In this document: piece by piece, positions 8,649-17,179 of the stretch | Position numbering within the stretch: the stretch's first letter is position 1 | How the letters are laid out: every line of letters starts with the position of its first letter | Assembly (NCBI GenBank): GCA_964385045.1 | Contig: CAYLNM010000024.1 | Span: 1 to 37,826, forward strand | Reading direction: 5' to 3' | Source of the DNA: CAYLNM01 sp964385045 | Lineage (GTDB): Bacteria > Planctomycetota > Phycisphaerae > Phycisphaerales > SM1A02 | DNA length: 37,826 nucleotides | Position numbers and translations under genes: made by a program | Notes under the pieces: model-generated | What the model saw: the letters and a program-made list of their open reading frames with translations, nothing else | What the model was told of the DNA's origin: nothing | The model's database searches: none

Positions 8649-9299
8649 ATGAGCGACTCGCACGCAGCCCGCCGACACCGAGTGGCCCCGGGCGACAGCC
8701 TCGTCAGCCTCGCCGCCCGATACGGCATCCCGCTCTCGAAGCTCCAGGACGAGAACACAGAACTTCTGGCCCGCGGACGTCATGCGGGCGCCCTCCACCC
8801 GGGGGACGAGGTACTCATCCCACCGAAGGTTCGCCGATCGGAAGCCGGCGCCACCGAGCAGCGACATCGCTTCCGGGCTCGCCGTCCGCGGGCCGAGGTC
8901 CGGATTCGGATCGCCGAGCTCGGGATCCCGCGCGCCGACGAGGCGTATCGCGTCGTGGTCGATGGTCGCCCGCTCGACGAGGAGGCACGGATGACGAGCT
9001 CCGACGGTCTCGCCCGCTTCCCGATCCCCGCGGACGCGCAGCGCGTGACCATCGTGATCGGCGAGTACGAGGACGAGTACGAGCTCGAGATCGGCCACGT
9101 CGATCCGATCGACACTCCACGGGGAATGCACGGTCGCCTGAAGAACCTCGGCCTCTACGGAGGCCGTGTGGACGGCCCGTACGACGCCGAGAGCCGCGCC
9201 GCCGCCTCACGGCTCGTCGGTCGCGACCCGGCCGTCGACACCACCTCCCCCGAGAGCCTCGAGCTGCGGTCCCGGCTCGAGGACGCGTACGGATCCTGA
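8649..9299 (+). CDS. LysM / beta-domain / peptidoglycan-binding-like protein, copy 1
   Basis: The product is 216 residues. An N-terminal LysM domain (about 9-58: HRVAPGDSLVSLAARYGI to HPGDEVLIPP) is followed by the motif QRHRFR (about 71-76). Next comes a beta-sandwich-like domain (about 80-155, containing RVVVDGRPL and DGLARFPIP), then a degenerate peptidoglycan-binding-like helical domain (RLKNLGLYGGRVDGPYDAE). The same order and RHRFR motif occur in the proteins at 14102-14737 and 23977-24648. Such proteins are known near vgrG genes, but I know of no established function; a cargo adaptor or tube/spike-associated role is inferred. No signal peptide is seen, so it is probably cytoplasmic until loaded. 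ATG 8649 gives a start directly before the LysM fold. It is first in a tightly spaced + strand run; the next gene starts 11 bases after its stop. Confidence 0.85.
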   Translation: MSDSHAARRHRVAPGDSLVSLAARYGIPLSKLQDENTELLARGRHAGALHPGDEVLIPPKVRRSEAGATEQRHRFRARRPRAEVRIRIAELGIPRADEAYRVVVDGRPLDEEARMTSSDGLARFPIPADAQRVTIVIGEYEDEYELEIGHVDPIDTPRGMHGRLKNLGLYGGRVDGPYDAESRAAASRLVGRDPAVDTTSPESLELRSRLEDAYGS

Positions 9300-9310
9300 G
9301 GAGTCGCGCC

Positions 9311-9877
9311 GTGGGAACCTACACCGTCGTCTCGGGCGACACGCTCTCGGGGATCGCTGCTCGCTACGGGTGGTCCTGGCAGAACCTCTATCACCACGCC
9401 GAAAACACCGACTTCCGCGCGCTGCGGCCGAATCCCGACCTCATCCACCCCGGCGACGTCCTGTGGGTTCCGAGCCAGGACGATGCGGACGGCGGTGGGA
9501 GCGACGCGCCCGACGCCAGCCCCCCTCCCGCTCCGGCTCCGCCGCTCGGCCGGCGCCCCCGAGTCAATCCGAGGATGCTCGCCGGCGTGCGCATGCTCCA
9601 CCCGTACAAGGTCCGGGACGGCGACACCCTCGCGAACATCGCCGAGCGGTTGGGCTGCCGCTGGCAGGATCTGGCGCGCCTGAACTGGGGAACGGAGGAA
9701 CCGGAGGAGATCAACTGGTATCTCGAGCACTACTTCGTGTGCACGCGTCGGTTCGGGGCGAACTACGTCTTCTCGTCCACCGATGAGCCCGGCCTCCTCC
9801 TCCTTCCCGCGCGGCTCGATCCGTCCGCGCATCGGCGTCGCCGGCGATTCCGGGCCACGCCTTGGCCGGTGACGTGA
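9311..9877 (+). CDS. Double-LysM protein
   Basis: The product is 188 residues with two LysM domains and no signal peptide. The first is at about 3-55 (YTVVSGDTLSGIAARYGWSW to HPGDVLWVP). A Pro/Ala/Asp linker follows, and the second begins at about 98 (HPYKVRDGDTLANIAERLG) but drifts from the consensus toward its end. The C-terminus is Arg-rich (SAHRRRRRFRATPW). GTG 9311 is supported by GAGGAG overlapping the stop of the previous gene. It lies 10 bases upstream of the 965-residue protein. LysM domains normally bind N-acetylglucosamine polymers. In contractile injection systems, LysM proteins also link tube and spike (as in Afp7-type proteins), and either role is possible here. Confidence 0.8.
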   Translation: MGTYTVVSGDTLSGIAARYGWSWQNLYHHAENTDFRALRPNPDLIHPGDVLWVPSQDDADGGGSDAPDASPPPAPAPPLGRRPRVNPRMLAGVRMLHPYKVRDGDTLANIAERLGCRWQDLARLNWGTEEPEEINWYLEHYFVCTRRFGANYVFSSTDEPGLLLLPARLDPSAHRRRRRFRATPWPVT

Positions 9878-9887
9878 GGGTCGCACG

Positions 9888-12785
9888 ATGAGTACGACCC
9901 ACGACTCGATCGACACGGGCCTCGCGGTCCGATTCCTCGAGGAAGAGGCATTCGTCCTGCCCGGCCGCTCCCGCGACACCGGCCACGAGCTCGAGCAGGG
10001 ACGGACGGCCGTCGCCCAGCGGAGGACGATCCGAGAGAAGTGGCTGTACGTCTTCCGCTCACGCGGCGCGCTCTACGCGGCCAACGACTTCCCCGGGGTG
10101 CGACATCAGCGCACGCAACACCTCTACGGCGGCCAGCACATCGCGATGCCGGGACCCTGCGAGGTCAACCCACCGAGCACGGGCGAGACGGCGGAGGAGG
10201 CGGTCTACGAGTGCTGGTTCGACTCCGCGGGCCGCCTGTTCCCGCTGAGCATCGCGGACGCTCACGAACGCGACCGTCCCCGGCACGAACGCATCCATCC
10301 GGTTCTGGACTTCGCGCAGCGGGTCGGAGACGAATGGACCGACGCGCTCTCGGAGGAATTGCAGCTCCCCCTGCAGGTCGACGGGCAGCCGGTCCGCTAC
10401 TACTTCCTGCTCAGCAGCTTCCGCCTCGGCCCCGAGGGCCTTGCGGCGTGCCTCGAGCCGGGGGCGGCCGACGGCCTGTCGATCTGGTCGCTTCGCTCCG
10501 ACGGGACCGGCGAGGTCGAGGTGCGGGCCCCCTTCGAGGAGCTCGAACGCTACCAGCATCGGTCGCCCGGCACCGAGGATGAGCTTCGACGCATCGCGTC
10601 GCTGACCGAGATCCCGGTGGTCGATCCGTACCACTTCGCGGGTCGGATCAACCATCACTACCTTCGGGCATCGCTCGAGACCTTTCGCGAGCTGACGGAC
10701 GATCTCGCGGCCGGCCGCAGCCCGGATGCGGTGCTCGATCCTCGCCATCTCCGGCCGGACGAGATCGGGGGGACGCTGACGGACGTCTACGTGCTCGCCA
10801 AGGCACTCCTCGCCCTGCCGTCCGACCAGCGAGCGAAGCTGGAGTGGGACGACTCCGATCCGCGAGCAGTCGTCGAGTTCGTCGAGGAGGTCCTCCGCGA
10901 GTCGAGCGCCGCCTGCGACTCGGCCGGTCTGTTCCTCGCCAACTGGCTCGACGGGCCGGCCCACGCCCTCATGGATCGCGCGGTCGTCCGCGACACGGGT
11001 GATCCAGACGACCCGAACGCGGTCCGCGACCGGGTCTACGCGCTGCGGCACTGGTTCAACGTCACGACGCTGCTCGGCTTCACGAACCCCGGGCCCGCCT
11101 ATCTCTCGGCCCTCGCCCGCCGATGCGACGAAGACCATCCCGTGCATGCGTTCATCATGCGGCACGCAGGAGGCCGCTTCGACCGGGAGGCGGAGCCGGT
11201 CACGTTCCGGGCGCAGGCCCTCGGCGCGGACGTCGTCCCGGACCTCGCCTTCCGTTGGGCGTTGCTCGACCGTGGCCAGTGGTCGCCGTCGATGGATCCG
11301 GCGGCGCTCATCGGCGAGCGGATCGGCGCCTTCGCCGACACGATGAACTCGATCGGCTTCTTCCGAAACGAGATCGGACCGATCGCGCAGGACGATCCCC
11401 GCACGTCGGACCGGATCAAGTTCTACGCCGACAAGGGCGTCATGCTGACCGAGCTCGCCGCCGGAACTCCGGAGGCGCTCGAGCAACTGTTTCGTGATCC
11501 TCGGTACCGTTCGATGCTGGATGAGGTGTCGACCACCCACCTCCAGGCGGTGGAGGACTGGGGGCGACGACACGCCGATACGTTGTGGACCGTTCATGGC
11601 CGCGCCGAGTCGCTCAAGGGAGGCGTCACGGGCGCCAAGGCGTTGCTCAGCATCGTCAATCTCGTCGGCTTTCAGACGGCGAACGCGGCCAAGGTCGCCG
11701 CTGCCGACTCCACGCTCGGAGACCGATTGGAGGGAACGGTCGAGGTCTCGCTCGCGACCGCCGACGTGGCCGAGCACATTCTCGCCTTGAATGGCATCGA
11801 GAAGCGGTCACTGGCCGACTCTGCGAGCCTCCGCAAGGGCGGCAGGATCTTCGCCGCCCGCGCCGGCGTGGTGCTCTCGGTCGCGAGCCTCGCCGGGGCG
11901 GCGTGGACGCTCTACACCAGCCGCCGGGATCTCGTCGACGCGTGGAACCGTCACGACACGTCGACGCTGATCGGATCAGGTGTCACGCTCACCGGCAGCC
12001 TCCTCCTCGCGCTGCACGGCGGCGCCATCTGGCTCAGTGTCTCGACCGGCCTCGCGGCCACCGGGGTGGGAATCGTGGCGGCAGGGCTGATCCTCGTCGG
12101 AGGAGTGATCGTCGCGTCCTGGAAGGACGACGAATGCACGACGCTCGTGAAGAGCTCCCACTTCGCCCCCAAGCCCGGTCTACGCAATCGGCGGACCTTC
12201 TCCGCGGCCTGGGCCGGCCCCGACCAGACCGCGGAGTTCTGGCCCGTCGTGGCCCAGATCAGTGCGCTGGAGAATCTGTCGTCCCGATTCAGCGTCGCCG
12301 GAGCTGTCGACGCCCCGATCATGCCCGTGGACGGTCTGTACGGCCGGATCGACCGCCTCGACATCCGCCTTCGCGCCGGCCGGTTCTCCTCCAGCAGCCA
12401 CTTCACGTTCAACATCGAACTCGATGACGCGTGGATCGCCGTGGTCCGCCTCGATGCGGACGGATCCTACGTGGTCATGACGGCATCGACGCCCCCGAGC
12501 GACGTGCAGGTCCCGGACATGGCACGCGGCCGGACGGACTTCGTGGGACAGGATCGCCGCATCGTGACGGGGGTCACCGGACGCTTCGCCCGCAGGGTCC
12601 GCCTCTCGGCGGCCCTCTGGATGCCCGCCGGGGCTCGCATCGAGTCGGATTGGCATGATGTCGCCCGCATCGTGACGCACACGACCGGCGGCATCGCACC
12701 GATTCGGATGGTCGAGGTCGACTCGTCGGTGCGCCCCGCAACGAACTTCGTCAATGCGCCGGTGGCGACATGGCCACGCGCGTGA
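9888..12785 (+). CDS. Large protein with central membrane-helix cluster, candidate T6SS effector
   Basis: The product is 965 residues, ATG 9888. Residues 1-250 are mixed alpha/beta with basic stretches (REKWLYVFRSRGALY), and 250-640 appear mainly helical. Residues about 655-745 hold three or four hydrophobic helices (VVLSVASLAGAAW, TLTGSLLLALHGGAIWLSV, GIVAAGLILVGGVIVASW). The last 220 residues are beta-rich (HFTFNIELDDAWIAVVRLD). There is no signal peptide. A long soluble N-terminal part followed by a glycine-rich membrane cluster recalls pore-forming T6SS effectors such as VasX, but I see no specific family motif. It is preceded by two LysM genes and followed by another hydrophobic protein, so a membrane-active effector is a reasonable guess. 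No obvious separate immunity gene was recognised. Confidence 0.75.
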   Translation: MSTTHDSIDTGLAVRFLEEEAFVLPGRSRDTGHELEQGRTAVAQRRTIREKWLYVFRSRGALYAANDFPGVRHQRTQHLYGGQHIAMPGPCEVNPPSTGETAEEAVYECWFDSAGRLFPLSIADAHERDRPRHERIHPVLDFAQRVGDEWTDALSEELQLPLQVDGQPVRYYFLLSSFRLGPEGLAACLEPGAADGLSIWSLRSDGTGEVEVRAPFEELERYQHRSPGTEDELRRIASLTEIPVVDPYHFAGRINHHYLRASLETFRELTDDLAAGRSPDAVLDPRHLRPDEIGGTLTDVYVLAKALLALPSDQRAKLEWDDSDPRAVVEFVEEVLRESSAACDSAGLFLANWLDGPAHALMDRAVVRDTGDPDDPNAVRDRVYALRHWFNVTTLLGFTNPGPAYLSALARRCDEDHPVHAFIMRHAGGRFDREAEPVTFRAQALGADVVPDLAFRWALLDRGQWSPSMDPAALIGERIGAFADTMNSIGFFRNEIGPIAQDDPRTSDRIKFYADKGVMLTELAAGTPEALEQLFRDPRYRSMLDEVSTTHLQAVEDWGRRHADTLWTVHGRAESLKGGVTGAKALLSIVNLVGFQTANAAKVAAADSTLGDRLEGTVEVSLATADVAEHILALNGIEKRSLADSASLRKGGRIFAARAGVVLSVASLAGAAWTLYTSRRDLVDAWNRHDTSTLIGSGVTLTGSLLLALHGGAIWLSVSTGLAATGVGIVAAGLILVGGVIVASWKDDECTTLVKSSHFAPKPGLRNRRTFSAAWAGPDQTAEFWPVVAQISALENLSSRFSVAGAVDAPIMPVDGLYGRIDRLDIRLRAGRFSSSSHFTFNIELDDAWIAVVRLDADGSYVVMTASTPPSDVQVPDMARGRTDFVGQDRRIVTGVTGRFARRVRLSAALWMPAGARIESDWHDVARIVTHTTGGIAPIRMVEVDSSVRPATNFVNAPVATWPRA

Positions 12786-12930
12786 GGTCCCCCGGCGTGA
12801 CGCGCAGCATCGTGGTCGGATCCGCGGCGCGAACGACCGAGGGCGCTGTCGGATGCAGGAGCCGGCGGACCCGCCGGAGGAAGGGAACGCTGCCGGGCCC
12901 TGGTCCGGACGAGCCAAGGGAGAGATCGTG

Positions 12931-14046
12931 ATGTCGACGATCGAAGTGGATGCCCCCGACGGCCGCTGGCTGATCGACGAGGAGCTGGTGCGTCTCATCG
13001 TGCGTTCCTGGGCGACGTCGGAGACCGTGCGGGAGTACACCATCGTGCCCCCGCCGAAGCGCCAGTCCTGGCTCGGTCCGCTCATCCACTCGGTCGAGAC
13101 GGACTGGGACCGGGTCCGGGCCCGGGTCGGCCCGCTGACGGACAGCACCGTCGCCCAGCTCCTGACGCATGGTCTCGGCCACGGCTTCCAACGGGTGCGG
13201 GAGCGACTTCGGGGCCTCGAGGCCGAGACCGCGCACAATCATGCATTCGTCCAGGCGAAGCGGCGCAGAGCCCACGAATCGTCGATGAGAGAGATCGAGT
13301 CCGCGGTGTCGCTCGGCGAAACCGCGGTCGACGTGGCCAAGGCGGTCCGCGACGTGTCGGCCGGACTGCTCGTCCTCGGCGGCACCGTCCTCACCGGGGG
13401 GGCGGCCGCACCCCTGCTCGGCGTGACCGCCGGCGGGGCTGCGTTGCAGGGGGCAATCACCTTCCAGGACACCCGAAACGTCGGGGCGGCGATCGTGAGC
13501 GCCAAGAGCAACTTCACGATCGGGATCATCCCCGGCGGAAGGGGGGCCAAGCAGGCCGTCATGCTGCTCGTGCTGCAGGCGAAGGTCGCGGGGACTCACG
13601 AGACCTTCGCGGCCCTCCTCGATGGAAAGAGCTTCGGCGAGGCCCTCGAGAAGGGCTTCTTCTCCGCGGCGACCACCGGCGTGTCCGGGACGCTCGGCCT
13701 GGCCCTCAAGGGCAGCGCCGGCACGTCGGCCCTTCGCCGCTACCTGTATCCCGCCACCTCGTCGATCCGCTACACCTCCGGCCGGGCCCCGAGCATCTCG
13801 ATCTCCGCCGCGGCCCAGGCGAGCCGCACCGCTGAGTTCACCCGTGGACTGGTGAAGGAGACGACGATGGGAGTCGGCTCCCTCGCCGCGAGCCGGGCGA
13901 CGGCGGCCGCCCAAGCCCGCATGCGATCGGCGCTGCGTTCGCGGCAGCGGACGCCGGGCGAGGAGTCCCTGCCGATGGTCCGCGACGGCCGTCTCGTCGA
14001 CCAGGCCGTTCGGCGGTCACCGGCCCGGCGTTCGTCCGGATTCTGA
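12931..14046 (+). CDS. Unidentified 371-residue protein with glycine/alanine-rich hydrophobic core
   Basis: The start is ATG 12931, with AGGGAGAG about 8 bases upstream; the frame is open further up, but that part is Arg-rich and not gene-like. Residues 1-110 are soluble, with a helical charged stretch (QRVRERLRGLEAETAHNH). Residues about 140-200 are Gly/Ala-rich and hydrophobic (VSAGLLVLGGTVLTGGAAA, LLGVTAGGAALQG) and could insert in a membrane or pack as a glycine-zipper. A second weakly hydrophobic region follows at about 235-270, and the tail is basic and Ser-rich. I do not recognise the family. It sits between the 965-residue protein and the second LysM adaptor, 145 bases after the former, so it may be an accessory, immunity or effector protein. 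Confidence 0.65.
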   Translation: MSTIEVDAPDGRWLIDEELVRLIVRSWATSETVREYTIVPPPKRQSWLGPLIHSVETDWDRVRARVGPLTDSTVAQLLTHGLGHGFQRVRERLRGLEAETAHNHAFVQAKRRRAHESSMREIESAVSLGETAVDVAKAVRDVSAGLLVLGGTVLTGGAAAPLLGVTAGGAALQGAITFQDTRNVGAAIVSAKSNFTIGIIPGGRGAKQAVMLLVLQAKVAGTHETFAALLDGKSFGEALEKGFFSAATTGVSGTLGLALKGSAGTSALRRYLYPATSSIRYTSGRAPSISISAAAQASRTAEFTRGLVKETTMGVGSLAASRATAAAQARMRSALRSRQRTPGEESLPMVRDGRLVDQAVRRSPARRSSGF

Positions 14047-14101
14047 CCTTTCGACCACCCGTCATCGTCCGCTCGCCGGAACCCGCCTCGGAGTCGATCA
14101 C

Positions 14102-14737
14102 GTGTCGAAGACGACCGCCCATCGCGTCAAGAACGGAGAGTGCATCGTGAGCATCGCGTCGCGCCATGGACTGCCGTGGCGCGCCGTGTGGGACGGTCCG
14201 GCGAACGCCGAGCTTCGCTCCCTGCGCGATCATCCGACCGTACTCGCGCGTGGCGACGTGGTCCACGTGCCCGCGAGGAGTCTCGGCCGAGCGACCGGAG
14301 GCACCGGGCAACGGCACCGGTTCCGGCGCTCCGCCGTCCCCGCCACCCTGCGACTCCGGCTGATGCGGAACGAGATCGTGCTCGCCGGCGAGCCGTGGCG
14401 ACTGGAGCTTCCCGGCCGCAGGGTCGAGGGCACGACGGACGACACGGGGCTGCTCGAGTGCCCGGTGCCGCCGGACGCCACCGAGGCGACTCTGATCGTC
14501 GACGGTCCGGAATGGGTGCTCGAGCTGCGGCTCGGGGGGCTTTCCCCGGTCACGGAAGTCGACGGCGTGCAGGCCAGGCTCCACAACCTCGGCTTCGATC
14601 CGGGCGATGCCGACGGATACCTCGGTCCCGCAACCGTCGCCGCCCTGCGCGACTTCCAGGAGCTCCGCGGCCTCGAAGTCACCGGGATGCCCGACGACGC
14701 CACCCGTCACGCGCTGCGCGACGCGCACGGATGCTAA
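14102..14737 (+). CDS. LysM / beta-domain / peptidoglycan-binding-like protein, copy 2
   Basis: The product is 211 residues, GTG 14102. An N-terminal LysM-like domain (about 5-58: HRVKNGECIVSIASRHGLPW to RGDVVHVPA) leads to GQRHRFRRS (about 69-77). A beta-sandwich-like domain follows (about 80-155: RLRLMRNEIVLAGEPWRLEL, DDTGLLECPVPPDA). The C-terminal domain fits PG_binding_1 well (about 159-209: VQARLHNLGFDPGDADGYLG, AALRDFQELRGLEVTG). It is clearly paralogous to the protein at 23977-24648 and more distantly to 8649-9299. The next genes downstream are a 68-residue protein and a peptidoglycan amidase, which suggests it serves that enzyme. No signal peptide is seen. Confidence 0.87.
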   Translation: MSKTTAHRVKNGECIVSIASRHGLPWRAVWDGPANAELRSLRDHPTVLARGDVVHVPARSLGRATGGTGQRHRFRRSAVPATLRLRLMRNEIVLAGEPWRLELPGRRVEGTTDDTGLLECPVPPDATEATLIVDGPEWVLELRLGGLSPVTEVDGVQARLHNLGFDPGDADGYLGPATVAALRDFQELRGLEVTGMPDDATRHALRDAHGC

Positions 14738-14756
14738 GCCCCCCAGGAGCACTCCC

Positions 14757-14963
14757 ATGTCCACGCCACGTCCCGATTCCGACAGCGACGCCCCCTCGTC
14801 CGCGACGGAGGCCTCCCCGAGTGGCCACCTCCGCTCGGGCTCCGCGCGCGAGCGTCAGCTCGAGCGCGAGCACCGGCCGGTCCACCATGTCGCGCGATCA
14901 CCGCAGGACGAGCCGGTGACGAACGTGATCAACGTCTTCGATCGGTGGGAGCCGTCGATCTGA
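14757..14963 (+). CDS. Small 68-residue protein between adaptor and amidase
   Basis: ATG 14757 has a good ribosome binding site (AGGAG, about 6-7 bases upstream) and begins 19 bases after the previous stop. The product is hydrophilic and Ser/Asp/Arg-rich, probably disordered over most of its length. A short more ordered C-terminus (VTNVINVFDRWEPSI) looks like a docking peptide. No family is recognised. It ends 44 bases before the amidase start, so it is probably co-translated with it. It could be a linker or chaperone-like partner of the amidase, which is inferred from position only. Confidence 0.6.
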   Translation: MSTPRPDSDSDAPSSATEASPSGHLRSGSARERQLEREHRPVHHVARSPQDEPVTNVINVFDRWEPSI

Positions 14964-15007
14964 AACGCAGCCGACCACGGCCGGTCTCGATCCGGCGGGA
15001 GGACACC

Positions 15008-17071
15008 ATGACGACATCACTCTGGAGCCTCCTGGCGTCGAAGGAGCAGACGTACCACGACGCCATCAGCACGAAAGGGGGCAACGGATCGCTCGAGACC
15101 ACCGAGACCACTCTCACGGCGGGCGGTGTATCGATCGACGTTCATTCCGTCGAGCGCGTCTCCGGCGGAACCGGCCACTACTACGCGTCCGAGTACGAGA
15201 AGGATCTCATCGTCCTTCACCACACTGCGGGTCAGCTCGCCGGCGATCTCCCCGCCCTCACGGCCGACGATCACATCAGTACCGCGTTCGTCGTCGCGCG
15301 GAGCGGTCGGATCTACCGCCTGTTCGACGACACGTTCTGGGCCCACCACGCGACAGCCGGCTCTTCCGTGCACCAACGATCGATCGGCATCGAGCTCTCC
15401 AACTACGGCTGGCTGCAGGAGGACCCGCTCGACGCGGCGCGGCTCGACACCCACTTCGGCGACTTCTACTGCACGAAGGACGACACCGACGCATACATTG
15501 AGCTGGACGATGCCTTTCGGGACCACCGGTACTACGCCACCTTCACCGACGAGCAGATCGATGCCCTGAATCGTCTCCTCGACTACCTCTGCGCGAAGTT
15601 CGATATTCCGCCGACCATCCTTCCCCCGGAATCCCGGTACGAGGTGTTCGGCGCCGCCGACAAGGACGGCTACACCGGCATCGCCAGCCACGTGAACTAC
15701 GTGGCCTCCGGCAAGTGGGATCTCGGCCCCGCCTTTCCGTGGGACCGCCTCTTCGCCTCCGACGTCCATCTCCCGATCGACCTCGGCGCGGGCACGGAAC
15801 TCACGACCGCGGCGATCGATGATGCCTACGCCCACACCGAGCGTCGTTTCGGGGGCGGGTACTTTCCGCTCGGCACCAACACGGTCTGGCACGGCGGCCT
15901 CCACCTGCACACGGGGGACGCCGCGTCTTCGGTCCACGCCTGCGCCCGGGGGCGGATCGTCGCCGCCCGGCTCGCGGCCGAGGAAGCCCAGGCCGACGGC
16001 TACTACGGAAGCCGCAACTTCATTCTCACGCGGCATGAGGACCGGATCGCGGCGCGGTGCCCGGACGTGTCCGCTCCGGTCTGGTACTCCCTGCTGATGC
16101 ACCTTCATCCCGGGCCGGTCGACGGACAGGACGCCCGGCTCGAGGCCTTCCCGTGGCTTCGTTCCCTCGCCGATTCGGGCGGCTCGGCCGAACCGGACGG
16201 CTCGGACGTGCTCCGCGAGACCGCCATCGTCTGGCTTTCCGACGGCGCGGGCCGGGAGCTCGGCCGCATCGCGACCGACACGCCGATCGAGCGCCTGGGA
16301 GTCGACGGCTCGTGGATCTCGGTGCGTTTCGACCCCAATCACGAGGGCGTGACGTTCACCGACGGCATCGATCGCAGCAACTTCCCGACCGTGGACGCGT
16401 GGATCGCAGCGGCGGACGTGGGCGTGAAGGGCGCCGAGAACGAGCGTGTGCGCCGCCTCATCGACGGCGAGCTCCTGGCGCTCGACATCCCGGTCAAGGC
16501 CGGCGAGCCTCTGTGGCGAAACGGCGAGTACGGCTCACCGCGGTACCGGACCGGGCTCCTGCACTGGGAGATCTTCTCCGCCGAGAACCTTCGCCGGCCC
16601 TGGACGCAGACGGGCGGCGCGGAACCCGTGCTCCGGAACGAAGGCTGGTGGGAGGCCGAGGATCCCGAGGGGGCCGCCGGCGACTGCAACATGGACTGTC
16701 GCCGCGTCCTCGAGCTCGTCGAGCAGGACTACTTCGGACGGGACGACGTCCTCACGTTCGACGAGATTCGTCGCTTCTACGAGTCGAGTCCCGATGCGGC
16801 ATCGCTCCGCGCATGTGCCTGCCGATTCGTGAGCGAGTGGGGCGTCGACCTCGACCTGGCCATCCCGAAGCTCAAGGGCCACTGGTTCACGTTCCATCTG
16901 AAGGAGCGGATGACGCCCTACCTCTGGTGGGACGAGGCGATCGCGGCCGGCGTCGAGCTCCCCGAGTCGCGGCACGTCTGGCACTACAACCCGATCGCCT
17001 TCCTGGCCGAGCTCTCCCGCAAGAACGAGGCCGCCGTCGCGCCCGCGGGTGGTGCGGACGACGGGAGCTGA
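15008..17071 (+). CDS. Peptidoglycan hydrolase: Amidase_2 fused to M23-like domain, candidate T6SS effector
   Basis: The product is 687 residues, ATG 15008 with GGGAGGA upstream. Residues about 40-245 form an N-acetylmuramoyl-L-alanine amidase of the Amidase_2/AmpD type. The zinc ligands are probably His71 (LHHTAG), His228 (ASHVNY) and Asp238 (GKWDLGP), Glu129 lies in GIELSNYG, and Lys236 is just before the Asp. The 10-residue His-Asp spacing matches AmpD. Residues about 280-525 resemble an M23/LytM endopeptidase fold: WHGGLHLHTG (His295, His299), ACARGRIVAARL, SLLMHLHPG (His365), VKAGEPLWRNG and LHWEIF (His519). The usual Asp of HxxxD is His, and the last HxH keeps only one His, so this half may be altered or only binding. 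The remaining 160 residues are unassigned. No signal peptide is seen, as expected for a T6SS-delivered enzyme acting in a target periplasm. Confidence 0.88.
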   Translation: MTTSLWSLLASKEQTYHDAISTKGGNGSLETTETTLTAGGVSIDVHSVERVSGGTGHYYASEYEKDLIVLHHTAGQLAGDLPALTADDHISTAFVVARSGRIYRLFDDTFWAHHATAGSSVHQRSIGIELSNYGWLQEDPLDAARLDTHFGDFYCTKDDTDAYIELDDAFRDHRYYATFTDEQIDALNRLLDYLCAKFDIPPTILPPESRYEVFGAADKDGYTGIASHVNYVASGKWDLGPAFPWDRLFASDVHLPIDLGAGTELTTAAIDDAYAHTERRFGGGYFPLGTNTVWHGGLHLHTGDAASSVHACARGRIVAARLAAEEAQADGYYGSRNFILTRHEDRIAARCPDVSAPVWYSLLMHLHPGPVDGQDARLEAFPWLRSLADSGGSAEPDGSDVLRETAIVWLSDGAGRELGRIATDTPIERLGVDGSWISVRFDPNHEGVTFTDGIDRSNFPTVDAWIAAADVGVKGAENERVRRLIDGELLALDIPVKAGEPLWRNGEYGSPRYRTGLLHWEIFSAENLRRPWTQTGGAEPVLRNEGWWEAEDPEGAAGDCNMDCRRVLELVEQDYFGRDDVLTFDEIRRFYESSPDAASLRACACRFVSEWGVDLDLAIPKLKGHWFTFHLKERMTPYLWWDEAIAAGVELPESRHVWHYNPIAFLAELSRKNEAAVAPAGGADDGS

Positions 17072-17143
17072 GGCTCCTCGCCCCGCCCCTGGTCGTCGGG
17101 AGGACGAGAATCTCGGCGCGACGCCCGGCCCGGCGCGTCCGTA

Positions 17144-17177
17144 GTCGTCCTTCGTCCCAAGTGCCGATCCGGACGAC
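17144..17177. terminator. Inverted repeat between convergent genes, possible terminator
   Basis: GTCGTCC (17144-17150) and GGACGAC (17171-17177) form a perfect 7-bp stem with a 20-base loop. It lies between the end of the + strand amidase and the end of the - strand tssK. There is no T-run and the right arm is only a few bases before the tssK stop, so termination by this structure is a guess based on position. Confidence 0.3.
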
Positions 17178-17179
17178 GC

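Noticed and set aside
10059..11777. Long - strand open frame opposite the 965-residue protein
   Set aside because: The + strand frame is longer, fits the operon spacing and has protein-like segments; the antisense product is Arg/Gly/Val-rich only.
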